64,000 bases of DNA, from the NCBI GenBank assembly GCA_038206395.1, contig JBBRAX010000017.1, positions 1 through 64,000 of the forward strand. Direction: 5' to 3'. Origin of the DNA: JAGSPQ01 sp038206395 (lineage in GTDB: Bacteria; Myxococcota; Myxococcia; Myxococcales; Myxococcaceae). This document shows positions 33,277 through 41,929 of this stretch, one piece after another. Numbering within the stretch: position 1 is the first letter of the stretch; every line of letters begins with the position of its first letter. Made by a program: the position numbers and the translations under genes. Under the pieces are notes generated by a model. The model made no database searches and was not told the DNA's origin. It was given only the letters and a program-made list of their open reading frames with translations.

Positions 33277-34355
33277 GTCTTCCCCTCGCCATCGTCGGAG
33301 CGAGCTTTCGCGACGTGCCCACGCGGCTGCGGGCGCGGCTGCAGCAGCTCGACGAAGGCGAGGCCTCGCCCAGCGCGCAGCTGAAGGAAGGCGGTCACGT
33401 ACAGGGCATCGCGCGCATCGTCACCTGCTCGCGCGTCGAGTGGGTGATGTCAGCGACGACGCCCGACTACGCCGCTTCGATGTTGATGTCGGCCCTCGCT
33501 GTGCGCGTGCCCGAAGCAACCCTGACGCTTCACTCGAAGCACGGGGTGCCGGCAGCGAACTACCTGTTCCGGGTGGTGCTGGGGCTCGACTCGGTGGCCG
33601 AAGGCGAGTCGGCCGTCGGCCGTCAAGTGCTCACCGGGTTTGCGAACGCGCACAAGAAGAGCACCACCGACAACGTGCTGCGGCAGGTGTGGAAGCAGAC
33701 CGAGACCCTGATTCACCAGCGCCGGGAAGAAGGCGCGGCGGTTCCAGCGGCGGGAATCCAGATGCTGGTGGTGGCGGCACTGCTCGAGGTCGCGACGCCG
33801 GACACAGCGGTGGTGGTGTGGGGCCTGGGAGAAGTCGGGCGGGCCACGATGCGGGCGCTCGCCCGCAACGGGTTCACGAACGTGACGGGCTGCAAGCGCG
33901 GCGACGGCGCGGACCTCGAACGGTTGGCAAAGGCCGGCGCGCACGTCGTCGTCTGCACCGGCGCGACGTCGGCGTACCTCGAGCTGCCGCCGGTGAAAGG
34001 CGCGCGGCTCTGCATCGACATCGGCTGCCCGTCGCAGGTCTTGAGCGCGCCGGGGTGGGAACGGCTGGATCTCGACAGCCTGTTGTCGGGCCAGGGCCAG
34101 TTCCTCGATGATTCGCAGCGGTCGCGGCTGAACGCGCTGGCAAGGGCAGGAGTCGACGATCTGCAGGCCGCGCTGGCGGACGCGGCGCGCCCGAGCCGGC
34201 TGATGACGCTGGAAGAGACGCGGCGAAAGTATTTCTCCGAGACCTTGCCTGCCCTTCTCGAAGACCTGCCGCGCCCGCAGGCCGAGAAGCTGCGGCAGTC
34301 GATCGCCAGGTTCGCCCACCAGATGTTGAGCGCCGCCGGAGCCTCCCGGAAATGA
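33255..34355 (+). CDS. hemA: Glutamyl-tRNA reductase (divergent)
   Basis: A diverged HemA of up to 366 residues (usual about 420). The catalytic Cys is kept in VTCSRVEW, although the usual Asn after it is Ser. The GLDSVAEGESAVGRQV segment matches the conserved GExxxxxQV region, and a Rossmann NADPH fold follows (VVVWGLGEVGRATMRAL), then a shortened C-terminal dimerisation domain. No ATG exists at the expected start. GTG at 33255 is annotated, but GGAGG (33261-33265) sits 7 nt before an in-frame CTG at 33273 that overlaps the hemE stop and would give the normal N-terminus (S-L-P-L-A-I-V-G). It is followed by hemC with a 4 nt overlap. Confidence 0.83.
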   Translation: MRGGRRLSLPLAIVGASFRDVPTRLRARLQQLDEGEASPSAQLKEGGHVQGIARIVTCSRVEWVMSATTPDYAASMLMSALAVRVPEATLTLHSKHGVPAANYLFRVVLGLDSVAEGESAVGRQVLTGFANAHKKSTTDNVLRQVWKQTETLIHQRREEGAAVPAAGIQMLVVAALLEVATPDTAVVVWGLGEVGRATMRALARNGFTNVTGCKRGDGADLERLAKAGAHVVVCTGATSAYLELPPVKGARLCIDIGCPSQVLSAPGWERLDLDSLLSGQGQFLDDSQRSRLNALARAGVDDLQAALADAARPSRLMTLEETRRKYFSETLPALLEDLPRPQAEKLRQSIARFAHQMLSAAGASRK

Positions 34356-35296
34356 ACCCCTTCGTCGCAGGAACCCGCGGCAGCGCGCTGGCGCTGTGGC
34401 AGACCCGCAAGGTCATCTCGCTGCTCGAGCACCGCACGCGCGGCAACCCGCAGATCAACGAGAAGATCATCACCACCTCGGGCGACACGAGCCTCGCCGA
34501 ACGGCTGGTGGGCCAGCTCGAGAAGGGCTTCTTCACCCAGGAGCTCGAGTCCGAGCTTTACGCGCGAACGATTCAGCTCGCGGTGCACTCGCTGAAGGAT
34601 CTACCGACGCGCAACCCGCCCGGGCTCGCGCTTGGCGCGGTGCTCGAGCGCGCGAATGCGTACGACCTGCTGATCATGCGGCCCGACGCGATGAAGTTTT
34701 CGGCGGCCAGCCCGCTGCCGATCGCCGATGGCGCAAAGATTGGCTCGTCGTCGTTGCGGCGGCAGGCCCAGCTGGGGCGGTTCGCTCCGATGGCGATCAA
34801 CGTGCCGCTGCGGGGCAATGTGCCGACGCGGGTGCAGAAGCTTCGCGACGGTTTGTACGACGGCATTCTGCTCGCGGCGGCGGGCGTGCAGCGGTTGGAG
34901 CTTCCGATGGACGGCCTGGCTGTCTTCAAGCTCGACCCGCGCATCTGGACGCCGGCGCCGGGCCAGGGCGCGATTGGAATTCAGTGCCGCGAAGACGATC
35001 ACGACACGAAGGCGCTGCTCGGGCTCATCCACCACATCGACACGGCGCGGGCGGTGAACCTCGAGCGCGATCTGCTGCGCGTGTTCGAAGGTGGCTGCAG
35101 CACGCCTTTCGGTTGTTACGTAGAGGGCGACCATCTTTGGGTGGGGTTGCAGGCGCATGGGCGTTGGCGTGCCGCGAAGTGGGCGGTGCCGGCGACCGAC
35201 GTCAACCCCGAGTGGGAACACCAGCTCGGCGCGCTCTCTGCGCCCGACTACAAGGAGACTATCGATGTCGAAGGTCCGATCTGCAGCCGCCTCTGA
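34352..35296 (+). CDS. hemC: Porphobilinogen deaminase (hydroxymethylbilane synthase)
   Basis: A 314-residue HemC that polymerises four porphobilinogens into hydroxymethylbilane. The motifs are GTRGSALALWQT at the N-terminus, QLAVHSLKDLPT, GSSSLRRQAQL and LRGNVPTRVQKL (cofactor and substrate arginines), and the dipyrromethane-binding Cys in FEGGCSTPFG. The ATG overlaps the hemA stop by 4 nt. The 3' end overlaps the start of hemL by 32 nt and carries its ribosome site (AAGGAG at 35252-35257). Confidence 0.94.
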   Translation: MNPFVAGTRGSALALWQTRKVISLLEHRTRGNPQINEKIITTSGDTSLAERLVGQLEKGFFTQELESELYARTIQLAVHSLKDLPTRNPPGLALGAVLERANAYDLLIMRPDAMKFSAASPLPIADGAKIGSSSLRRQAQLGRFAPMAINVPLRGNVPTRVQKLRDGLYDGILLAAAGVQRLELPMDGLAVFKLDPRIWTPAPGQGAIGIQCREDDHDTKALLGLIHHIDTARAVNLERDLLRVFEGGCSTPFGCYVEGDHLWVGLQAHGRWRAAKWAVPATDVNPEWEHQLGALSAPDYKETIDVEGPICSRL

Positions 35297-36542
35297 GAAG
35301 CTCTTCGCGAAGGCCCAGGCTGTGTTGCCCGGCGGCGTCAGCAGCCCGGTGCGCGCCTTCCGGCACGTCGGCGGCTCGCCCGTCTTCATGACGCGCGGCA
35401 AGGGCGCGACCATCGTCGACGAAGACCAGCACGAGTACCTCGACTTCTGCCTCGCCTGGGGTCCGCTGATCCTCGGGCACGCGCACCCGGAGGTCGTCGA
35501 GGCGGTGGTGAAGACGGCGCAAGACGGGCTCGCGTTCGGCACGTGCCATCGCAACGAGGCGAAGCTGGCCGACCAGGTGCTGGCGGCGTTTCCGGGCCAC
35601 CAGATGGTGCGGTTCGTCGTCTCGGGCACGGAAGCTGTCCTCACCGCGGTTCGGCTCGCACGCGCGGCGACCAGGCGCCCCCTGCTGCTCAAGTTCTCGG
35701 GCTGCTACCACGGGCACGTCGACGCGCTGATGGTGAAGGCGGGCTCGGGCGTGGCGACGCTGGGACTTGCGGAAAGCGAAGGTGTGACGCCGACGGTGGC
35801 CCACGACACGGTGGTGATCGAGCTCGGAGATCGCGCGGCGCTCGAGGCCGCGTTCAAGCAGCACGGAGAACAGCTCGCGGCGGTGATTCTCGAGCCACTG
35901 CCGGCGAACAACGGCCTGCTGACGCAGACGAACGAGTGGCTCAAGTCGCTGCGTGAGATCACGCAGAAGCACGGCGCGCTGTTGATCTTCGACGAGGTCA
36001 TCACCGGCTTCCGGTTCGGCTTCCACGGCTACGAGAAGGTGGCCGGCGTGCAGCCCGACCTGACGACCCTGGGGAAGATCGTCGGCGGCGGTTTGCCGGT
36101 CGGAGCGGTGGCGGGCTCGAAGGCGCTGCTGGAAAAGTTGGCTCCGCTGGGCGGCGTGTACCAGGCGGGGACGATGGCGGGAAACCCGGTGGCGCTGTCG
36201 GCGGGCCTCGCGACCCTCGAGATCTTGAAGACGGGGGCGCCGTACCTACAGCTGGAAAAGCTGGGCGCGGCTTTCGATGCGGCCGTCGCGAAGCTCCCAG
36301 CGGGCCCCCGCTGGCGCCGCGTCGGCAGCATCGTGTGGCCGTACTTCGACCCGGCGGGTGAAATCCCGACGACGGCCGAGGGCATCTCGAAGACGGCGAT
36401 CGAGAAGTTCAAGGCGCCGTACCGCGGTTGGCTCGACCAGGGCGTGTACTTCCCTCCGTCCGCGTACGAGGTCGGCTTCTTCTCGGCGGCGCACGAGGAG
36501 AAGGACGTCGAACGGCTGGCGCAGGTGCTCGCGGGTGGCTGA
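35265..36542 (+). CDS. hemL: Glutamate-1-semialdehyde 2,1-aminomutase
   Basis: A 425-residue PLP enzyme forming aminolevulinate from the product of HemA. It is a class III aminotransferase with LPGGVSSPVRAF at the N-terminus, FSGCYHGHVDALMVKAGSG, LIFDEVITGFR and the PLP lysine in TTLGKIVGGGLPVGA. With HemA it forms the C5 route to aminolevulinate. The ATG at 35265 has AAGGAG 7 nt upstream. The last 8 nt overlap the response regulator gene. Confidence 0.94.
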   Translation: MSKVRSAAASEKLFAKAQAVLPGGVSSPVRAFRHVGGSPVFMTRGKGATIVDEDQHEYLDFCLAWGPLILGHAHPEVVEAVVKTAQDGLAFGTCHRNEAKLADQVLAAFPGHQMVRFVVSGTEAVLTAVRLARAATRRPLLLKFSGCYHGHVDALMVKAGSGVATLGLAESEGVTPTVAHDTVVIELGDRAALEAAFKQHGEQLAAVILEPLPANNGLLTQTNEWLKSLREITQKHGALLIFDEVITGFRFGFHGYEKVAGVQPDLTTLGKIVGGGLPVGAVAGSKALLEKLAPLGGVYQAGTMAGNPVALSAGLATLEILKTGAPYLQLEKLGAAFDAAVAKLPAGPRWRRVGSIVWPYFDPAGEIPTTAEGISKTAIEKFKAPYRGWLDQGVYFPPSAYEVGFFSAAHEEKDVERLAQVLAGG

Positions 36543-37209
36543 AAAGGTGGTGGTGATCGAAGACGAGCCCCTGGTTCGGGACCTGGTGATCTTCAACCTG
36601 AAGCACGTCGGCTACGAGGTGACGACGGCGGGGAACTATGCGGCGGGCCTCGAGCTCCTGCAGACGCGGCCGTCGCTGGCGATCATCGACGTCATGTTTC
36701 CGGGCGGCGACGGGTTCTCGCTGACGAGGGAAGCGCGCGACCAGGGGTTGAAGTTTCCGATTCTGCTCCTGACGGCGCGCGGCGACGGTCAGTCGAAGGT
36801 GCGCGGGTTCGATTGCGGAGCCGACGATTACGTGACCAAGCCTTTCGACATCCCCGAGCTGCTCGCGCGGGTGCGCGCGCTGGTGCGGCGGGGAAAGGGC
36901 GAGGCGGCTCCGGCGCCGTCGAAGCTTCTGCTGGGCGGGTTCTGGGTGCGGTTCGACACCGGCCGCGCGCTGACGACGGACGGCGAGGTCTCGCTGTCGG
37001 ACAAAGACTTGAAGCTGGTCGAACACTTCTCGCAGCACGAGGACAAAGTGCTGACACGCGCGGATCTGCTGGAAGAGGTTTGGGGCGGCGAAGCGGGAGA
37101 CGTGGACGCGGCGATTGGACGGCTGCGAGCGATGTTCGAAGTGGATCCGGCGGCGCCCACCGTCTTCGTCAGCGCGCGCGGTCGCGGCTACCTGTTCAAG
37201 CGGCCATGA
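36535..37209 (+). CDS. OmpR-family response regulator inside the heme operon
   Basis: A 224-residue two-component response regulator. The receiver has the acidic pocket VVVIEDEPLVRD, the phospho-acceptor Asp in LAIIDVMFPGGDGFSL, LLLTARG and the lysine in DDYVTKPFD. The C-terminal winged helix (about 130-224) has LSDKDLKLVEHFSQHEDKVL, ADLLEEVWGG and VSARGRGYLFKRP of the Trans_reg_C family. The GTG start lies within the end of hemL, and the stop overlaps hemH (ATGA), so it is made with the heme enzymes. No histidine kinase is nearby. It may tune the heme genes or respond to heme/oxygen (inference). Confidence 0.9.
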   Translation: MAEKVVVIEDEPLVRDLVIFNLKHVGYEVTTAGNYAAGLELLQTRPSLAIIDVMFPGGDGFSLTREARDQGLKFPILLLTARGDGQSKVRGFDCGADDYVTKPFDIPELLARVRALVRRGKGEAAPAPSKLLLGGFWVRFDTGRALTTDGEVSLSDKDLKLVEHFSQHEDKVLTRADLLEEVWGGEAGDVDAAIGRLRAMFEVDPAAPTVFVSARGRGYLFKRP

Positions 37210-38246
37210 CAGCGCTCGCCGTGCAGGGGACGAAGACGGGAGTGTTGCTGCTCAACATCGGCTCGCCGGATGAGCCGACGCGTGCAGCGGTCGGCCGGTA
37301 CTTGAGGAAGTTTCTCGGCGACGGCCGGGTGATCGACATGCCGGCGGCGCTGCGCTGGCTGCTGGTGAACCTGATCATCGTGCCGACGCGATCGGGCAAG
37401 AGCGCGAAGCGGTACGCGTCGATCTGGACGTCGGCGGGCTCGCCGCTGATTCGGCACTCTCTCGCCCAGGCGGCGGCGCTCAAGGAAAAGCTGCCGGGGG
37501 TCGAGGTGATGGCGGCGATGCGGTACAGCGAGCCGTCGCTGGAAAAGGCGCTGGACGCGATGCTGCGCGAAGGCGTGACCCGGCTGGTGCTGGTGCCGAT
37601 GTACCCACAGTACGCGTCGGCGAGCACGGGCAGCGCGCTCGATGGCGTGTTCGCGTACCTGTCGAAGCGCTCTTTCGTGCCCTCGGTGCGGGTGGTCGAG
37701 GCGTTCTACGAAGAGCCGGCGTGGCTGGACGCGGTGGCGGCGGGCATCGAGAAGAAGGCGATCGAGATGAACGCGGACCACGTGCTGCTCAGCTACCACG
37801 GGCTTCCGTTGAATCAGCTGCAGGACACGACGCGGCCGACCGGCGGCGTGTGCGGCACCACGGGCTGCTGCGATCGCATCACTGTTGCAAACCACGGCTG
37901 TTACCGGGCGCAGTGCTTCGCGACCAGCGCGGGGCTGGCGCAACGGCTGACGAAGTGGCCGGCGACGACGTCTTTCCAGAGCCGCCTGCAGGGCCGGAAG
38001 TGGATCGAGCCGTACACCGACGTCGTGCTGGTCGAGCTGGCGAAGAAGGGCGTGAAGCGGCTGGCGGTAGCGTGCCCATCATTCGTCGCCGACTGCCTCG
38101 AGACGCTCGAAGAAATCGGCACCGAGGCGCGCGACACGTTCCGCGCGGCGGGTGGTGAGGAATTGAAGCTGGTGCCGTGCGTGAACGACGACCCGCCCTT
38201 CATCTCAGCCCTGGCGCACCTCGTGCGGCGCGAGCTCGATCGATGA
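37206..38246 (+). CDS. hemH: Ferrochelatase with internal cysteine cluster
   Basis: A 346-residue ferrochelatase inserting iron into protoporphyrin IX. The catalytic His 198 is in LLSYHGLPLNQ, and FVADCLETLEE holds the conserved Glu. Between them is a segment with five cysteines, 216, 221, 222, 232 and 237, within 22 residues. An internal cluster of four Cys in about 20 residues that binds a [2Fe-2S] centre is known from Myxococcus xanthus ferrochelatase, unlike the C-terminal Cys set of most cluster-bearing ferrochelatases. It is coupled (4 nt overlaps) to the response regulator before and hemF after. Confidence 0.93.
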   Translation: MTALAVQGTKTGVLLLNIGSPDEPTRAAVGRYLRKFLGDGRVIDMPAALRWLLVNLIIVPTRSGKSAKRYASIWTSAGSPLIRHSLAQAAALKEKLPGVEVMAAMRYSEPSLEKALDAMLREGVTRLVLVPMYPQYASASTGSALDGVFAYLSKRSFVPSVRVVEAFYEEPAWLDAVAAGIEKKAIEMNADHVLLSYHGLPLNQLQDTTRPTGGVCGTTGCCDRITVANHGCYRAQCFATSAGLAQRLTKWPATTSFQSRLQGRKWIEPYTDVVLVELAKKGVKRLAVACPSFVADCLETLEEIGTEARDTFRAAGGEELKLVPCVNDDPPFISALAHLVRRELDR

Positions 38247-39136
38247 GCGTCGAGGTCTTTCGAGCGATTCATCAAACAATCCTTCAAGCGTTTCAGGCGG
38301 AGGACGGCGGCACGTTCGAAGTCGACAACTGGTCGCGTTCGGCCGCGGGTGGACGCATGGCGGGCGAGGGCTCGACCTGCGTGCTCGAGCAGGGAATCGT
38401 CTTCGAGCGCGCCGGGGTGAACTTCTCGGACGTCAGCGGCCCTGCCCTGCCTCCGTCTGCCACCGAGCAGCACCCGAAGGCGGCGGGCCAGCCCTTTCGC
38501 GCGATGGGCGTGTCGGTGGTGACGCACCCCCAGAATCCGTGGGTGCCGACCAGCCACTGCAACGTGCGGATGCTCGAGGTAGGCGACCTGTGGTGGTTCG
38601 GCGGCGGGTTCGACCTCACGCCCCACCTGCCCTTCGAAGAAGACGCCCAGTCGTGGCACCGGCATGCGGCCGAGGCGTGCGCGACACTGCATGCCGACGC
38701 GTACGCGGTGTTCAAGAAGCGCTGCGACGAGTACTTCTACCTGCCCCATCGCGACGAGCTGCGCGGCGTGGGCGGCGTCTTCTTCGATGACCTCGACACG
38801 CAGAGCGCACCGATTGGCGCGGATGCGACGACGGCCCTTCAGTTCGTGCAGCGGCTGGCCGAGGCGTACGTCACCGCGTACCTGGAGATCGTTCGCCGGC
38901 GAAAGGCGCTGGCCTTCACCCCGGGGCACCGCGAGTTTCAGATCTACCGGCGTGGCCGTTACGCCGAGTTCAACCTCGTCATCGACCGCGGCACCCACTT
39001 CGGGTTGCAGTCGAAAGGCCGCATCGACTCGATTCTCGTCTCGATGCCGCCGGTGGCCGGGTGGAGCTACCGCAGCCCCGACGCAGATCTCGAAGCCAGG
39101 CTGCGGGAGTTCCTGGTCCCCCGCAGCTGGCTTTAG
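38243..39136 (+). CDS. hemF: Oxygen-dependent coproporphyrinogen-III oxidase
   Basis: A 297-residue HemF, the aerobic enzyme that converts coproporphyrinogen III to protoporphyrinogen IX. The characteristic segments are FERAGVNFSDVSG, HPQNPWVPTSHCNVRM, WWFGGGFDLTPHLPF, RGVGGVFFDDLD and YAEFNLVIDRGTHFGLQ with GRIDSILVSMPP. It ends the plus-strand heme operon and overlaps hemH by 4 nt. The oxygen-requiring form fits an aerobic or microaerobic life style. Protoporphyrinogen oxidase, the next enzyme, is not encoded in this window. Confidence 0.95.
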   Translation: MSVEVFRAIHQTILQAFQAEDGGTFEVDNWSRSAAGGRMAGEGSTCVLEQGIVFERAGVNFSDVSGPALPPSATEQHPKAAGQPFRAMGVSVVTHPQNPWVPTSHCNVRMLEVGDLWWFGGGFDLTPHLPFEEDAQSWHRHAAEACATLHADAYAVFKKRCDEYFYLPHRDELRGVGGVFFDDLDTQSAPIGADATTALQFVQRLAEAYVTAYLEIVRRRKALAFTPGHREFQIYRRGRYAEFNLVIDRGTHFGLQSKGRIDSILVSMPPVAGWSYRSPDADLEARLREFLVPRSWL

Positions 39137-39141
39137 AAACG

Positions 39142-40722
39142 TCAGTTCCCGACGGGGCGAAGCTCGTAGACCTCGGCCGGCCCTCCGCTGAGGCCGCGCG
39201 TGACGATGATGAAGCGGTTGGTCCCTGGAATGTTCGCGATCGCGCGGGGCAGCATCCGGTTGTAGTCGGGCGTGCCGGGCGCGGCCGACGACAGCGAGAT
39301 GTTCTTGGTGACGCCGTCTGCGCCCAACACGCTGACCATCGCGTCTTCCCCGTCGATGCCGGCGAGGCGGTCGTCATCGAGGAAGGCGAGGTGGGTTGCG
39401 AACGCGCCAGACTGCGAGGGGCTGCCCACGTCGTTAACGCGCGTGCTGTTGAACGAGCCTTCGAGGTTGGTGATCTGCGAGAGGCCGAAGGCCTTCGACT
39501 TTGTCGACGTCGCAAAGGCGGTCTGCGAAAGGAGCCCGCCGCTGTAGAGGCTGGGCGCGAAGGTGGTGGCTGACGACAGGTTCGAGAACACGGCCACGCC
39601 GTTGCCCGCGAGGGCGGCGAACTTCGGGGCCTGCGCGTCGACAGCGACGGCTCCGGGGCGGCCCTTCACCTGGACCAGCGAGTTCAAGCCGCTCATCGGC
39701 GCGCAGCCGCCTGGGGTGGCGCACAGGCGCAGCTGCGCGGGCTGGCCCTTGGTGACGGTGACAAGCTTGGTGAAAAAGCGCGTGGTGACGCCGTCGATGA
39801 CCGCGACCCCGAAACCGTTCGCGTTGTCGAAGCCCTGCGGCGCGGCGGCCGGCTTGAACGCGATGTTGCCGCGCGCCGTCGACAGCCAGGTGGTGCCGTC
39901 GGCCTCGACCGCGATTTCACCGCGCGCGGTGAGGAAGCCACCCGCCGCAGCGAGCGACTCGAGCACCGTCGTCTGACCCGAGGCGAGGTCGTACTTCGCG
40001 ATCGCGAGCCGCCCGCTTGACGGGGCGTGCGCGTAGTGCAGCTTGCCGCCGACGATCGCGACCGTGCTTGAGGTGCCGTCGAGAATGCCCTTCGTCAGGT
40101 CGGGAAGCTTCTTCACGCAGAAGGATCCCGCGGGCGCGGCGCAGACGCCGATCGAGAGGTTCGCTCCGAGGCACTGCACCGGGTTGGCGGCGCAGAAGGC
40201 TCTGGGGTTGAGCGCGATTCCGGCTGCGACGGTGGCGAGCGAGGTCGACTCGACGGTGACAGAGGTCGCGGTGGAAGCGGTCTGGGTAAGCTTCGTCCAC
40301 CCTGCCCCTTCGCGCTGCCAGACGGCGCAGCTCGACGGCTCTTTGCCGAACGCGCTCAGCAACATGAGGTCGATGGGCACGGTCAGCGTCGCGCCCTTCG
40401 TGAGCGTCACTGCGTCCGGCGTGATGCGCAGCTGCGGGCCGACGCGCTCGGACAGCTGCGACAGCGGCGTTTCGTCGATGGTGCCTTCGAGCGTGAAGTC
40501 GGTTTCTGTGGCCAGCGCGCCAGCGGGGATCTTCACCACCACGCCTTCCAACACGTGGCCCTGAGGGGCACGCAGCTCACCGCCCGCGGGGCCGATGCGC
40601 GAAGTCACCGCGGCGGTCGAGCGGACGACGTCGATCTCTTCCTCGGACTCGACCTTCGGGTCGACAGGTCCGCACGCGGTGTGGAGCATCGCGAAGAGAC
40701 ACAGCTTCAGGAGGCTTTTCAT
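39142..40722 (-). CDS. Lipoprotein with ZU5-like domain
   Basis: A 526-residue lipoprotein: MKSLLKLCLFAMLHTAC ends in a lipobox (Cys 17). Residues about 45-85 (IGPAGGELRAPQGHVLEGVV followed by VKIPAGALATETDFTL) resemble the ZU5-like domain often found in myxobacterial surface proteins. The rest is beta-rich with propeller-like short repeats (AIVGGKLHYAHAP, GEIAVEADGTTWLSTARGN, KFAALAGNGVAVFSNLS). It is convergent with hemF (5 nt gap). The function is not known; an extracellular structural or binding role is likely. Confidence 0.75.
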   Translation of the reverse strand: MKSLLKLCLFAMLHTACGPVDPKVESEEEIDVVRSTAAVTSRIGPAGGELRAPQGHVLEGVVVKIPAGALATETDFTLEGTIDETPLSQLSERVGPQLRITPDAVTLTKGATLTVPIDLMLLSAFGKEPSSCAVWQREGAGWTKLTQTASTATSVTVESTSLATVAAGIALNPRAFCAANPVQCLGANLSIGVCAAPAGSFCVKKLPDLTKGILDGTSSTVAIVGGKLHYAHAPSSGRLAIAKYDLASGQTTVLESLAAAGGFLTARGEIAVEADGTTWLSTARGNIAFKPAAAPQGFDNANGFGVAVIDGVTTRFFTKLVTVTKGQPAQLRLCATPGGCAPMSGLNSLVQVKGRPGAVAVDAQAPKFAALAGNGVAVFSNLSSATTFAPSLYSGGLLSQTAFATSTKSKAFGLSQITNLEGSFNSTRVNDVGSPSQSGAFATHLAFLDDDRLAGIDGEDAMVSVLGADGVTKNISLSSAAPGTPDYNRMLPRAIANIPGTNRFIIVTRGLSGGPAEVYELRPVGN

Positions 40723-40903
40723 GCTGGGCGCGATTGCGCGGCGCGTGCCACGGTCGCCCCAGAGGGAGACGGTTAAACCGGTGTCGGGTCCCACCTACAG
40801 AATGCGGGCGCGAGGCTGCAGGGTGCGGCCTACGCACGGGTCCCGGCGATGAGGCCAACGTTTAGCGGCCCCGACCGACGCCGGGCACCCCTCGGCTCGA
40901 TGT

Positions 40904-41803
40904 TCATTCGTCGTTCATTGACCAGTGGATCTCCGACACGGAAGGGTCCGAGTTCGACGTGGGTCCTAAGGGAGCCGGGTCGGCGGTCGATGTCGGAAGA
41001 CCGCACTCCGATGTTGCCGATTCCAGCCTGTCGGTCGCAGAGGCAGGCGCTGTCGCCGATGGGGGTGCGCCGGTCGACTCGGGCGAATTCTCCGGCATTG
41101 ATACGGGCGTGGTCGAAGCAGCAGACGGGACAGAGGCAAGCGGCGGCTGCTCTGTCTCGACAGGGCCTGTGCTTTGGCGCAGGTCGTCGATGAAGACATC
41201 AACCGTGCGGAAGAGCTGGGCCGTCTGGGGTGGATGACCTGCAGCAACCAACGACGCCGAGCCATGAAGCAGGCTCATGAAAGCGTGGGCCTCGGCTTCG
41301 GTGGTGGGTCGCTGCAACTGGTGCTCGAGCAATTTCTTCAGCGTGTCGAGCAGATACTGGCGCCTGCGCGCGAGCTCGGGAAACTCGTACTGGCTCGCGT
41401 ACCGCGGAGAGAAGATGAGCAGGTAGTGGCGAGGCCGCATCGCCGCGAAGGCAAGGTAGCTGGTGAGGACTTGTCGAGAGAGCGCTTTCCAGGCCTCGGC
41501 GTCGCCGGGCGGTTCGTCAGGCAAAGCCTTCGAGGCTTCTTTGACGAGTTTTGCGATGGCATGAGCGGCGAGCTCGGCGCCCAAAGCCCTCACCGACGGG
41601 AAGTAGTAGTAGAGCGTTTGAGGCGCCGCACCGAAGTCGCGGGCGAGCTCCTTGAACGAGAAGTCGTCGAGGTCTCGGGTGAAGAGTGCGTTCCAGCCCG
41701 CATTGACCAGGCGCACCCCAACGTTGTCGAAGTTGTCGTTCCACACGGGTAGGTCTGCATACGGCGGCATGGGCCCGAGCCAACCACGGTGTCTTCCTGG
41801 CAT
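40904..41803 (-). CDS. TetR-family transcriptional regulator with disordered tail
   Basis: A 299-residue regulator. The N-terminal DNA-binding domain has AGWNALFTRDLDDFSFKELA and the helix-turn-helix ARDFGAAPQTLYYYFPSVRA typical of TetR proteins. A helical ligand domain follows (about 85-215), then about 85 residues rich in Pro, Ser, Thr and Ala with no fold pattern, unusual for the family. The ATG at 41803 is preceded by GGGGGAA at good distance; ATGs at 41770 and upstream are alternatives. An array of four TTCGATCGAA palindromes lies 127-199 bp upstream and is a likely binding site (inference). Confidence 0.83.
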   Translation of the reverse strand: MPGRHRGWLGPMPPYADLPVWNDNFDNVGVRLVNAGWNALFTRDLDDFSFKELARDFGAAPQTLYYYFPSVRALGAELAAHAIAKLVKEASKALPDEPPGDAEAWKALSRQVLTSYLAFAAMRPRHYLLIFSPRYASQYEFPELARRRQYLLDTLKKLLEHQLQRPTTEAEAHAFMSLLHGSASLVAAGHPPQTAQLFRTVDVFIDDLRQSTGPVETEQPPLASVPSAASTTPVSMPENSPESTGAPPSATAPASATDRLESATSECGLPTSTADPAPLGPTSNSDPSVSEIHWSMNDE

Positions 41804-41929
41804 CTGTGCGTTCCCCCTGTTGTCGTGAACTGTCGCATTCACAGCGCGCGCCACCATCAAGTCCGCAGAATTAAGCAACCTTCGTCTCAGCCACCGCCTC
41901 ACCGCGGCTGGAGCACCGTCCGCGACCCA

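Noticed and set aside
33450..34319. Long minus-strand frames across hemA-hemC-hemL
   Set aside because: No motifs, Arg/His/Gln-rich composition, and fully opposite to recognised heme genes.
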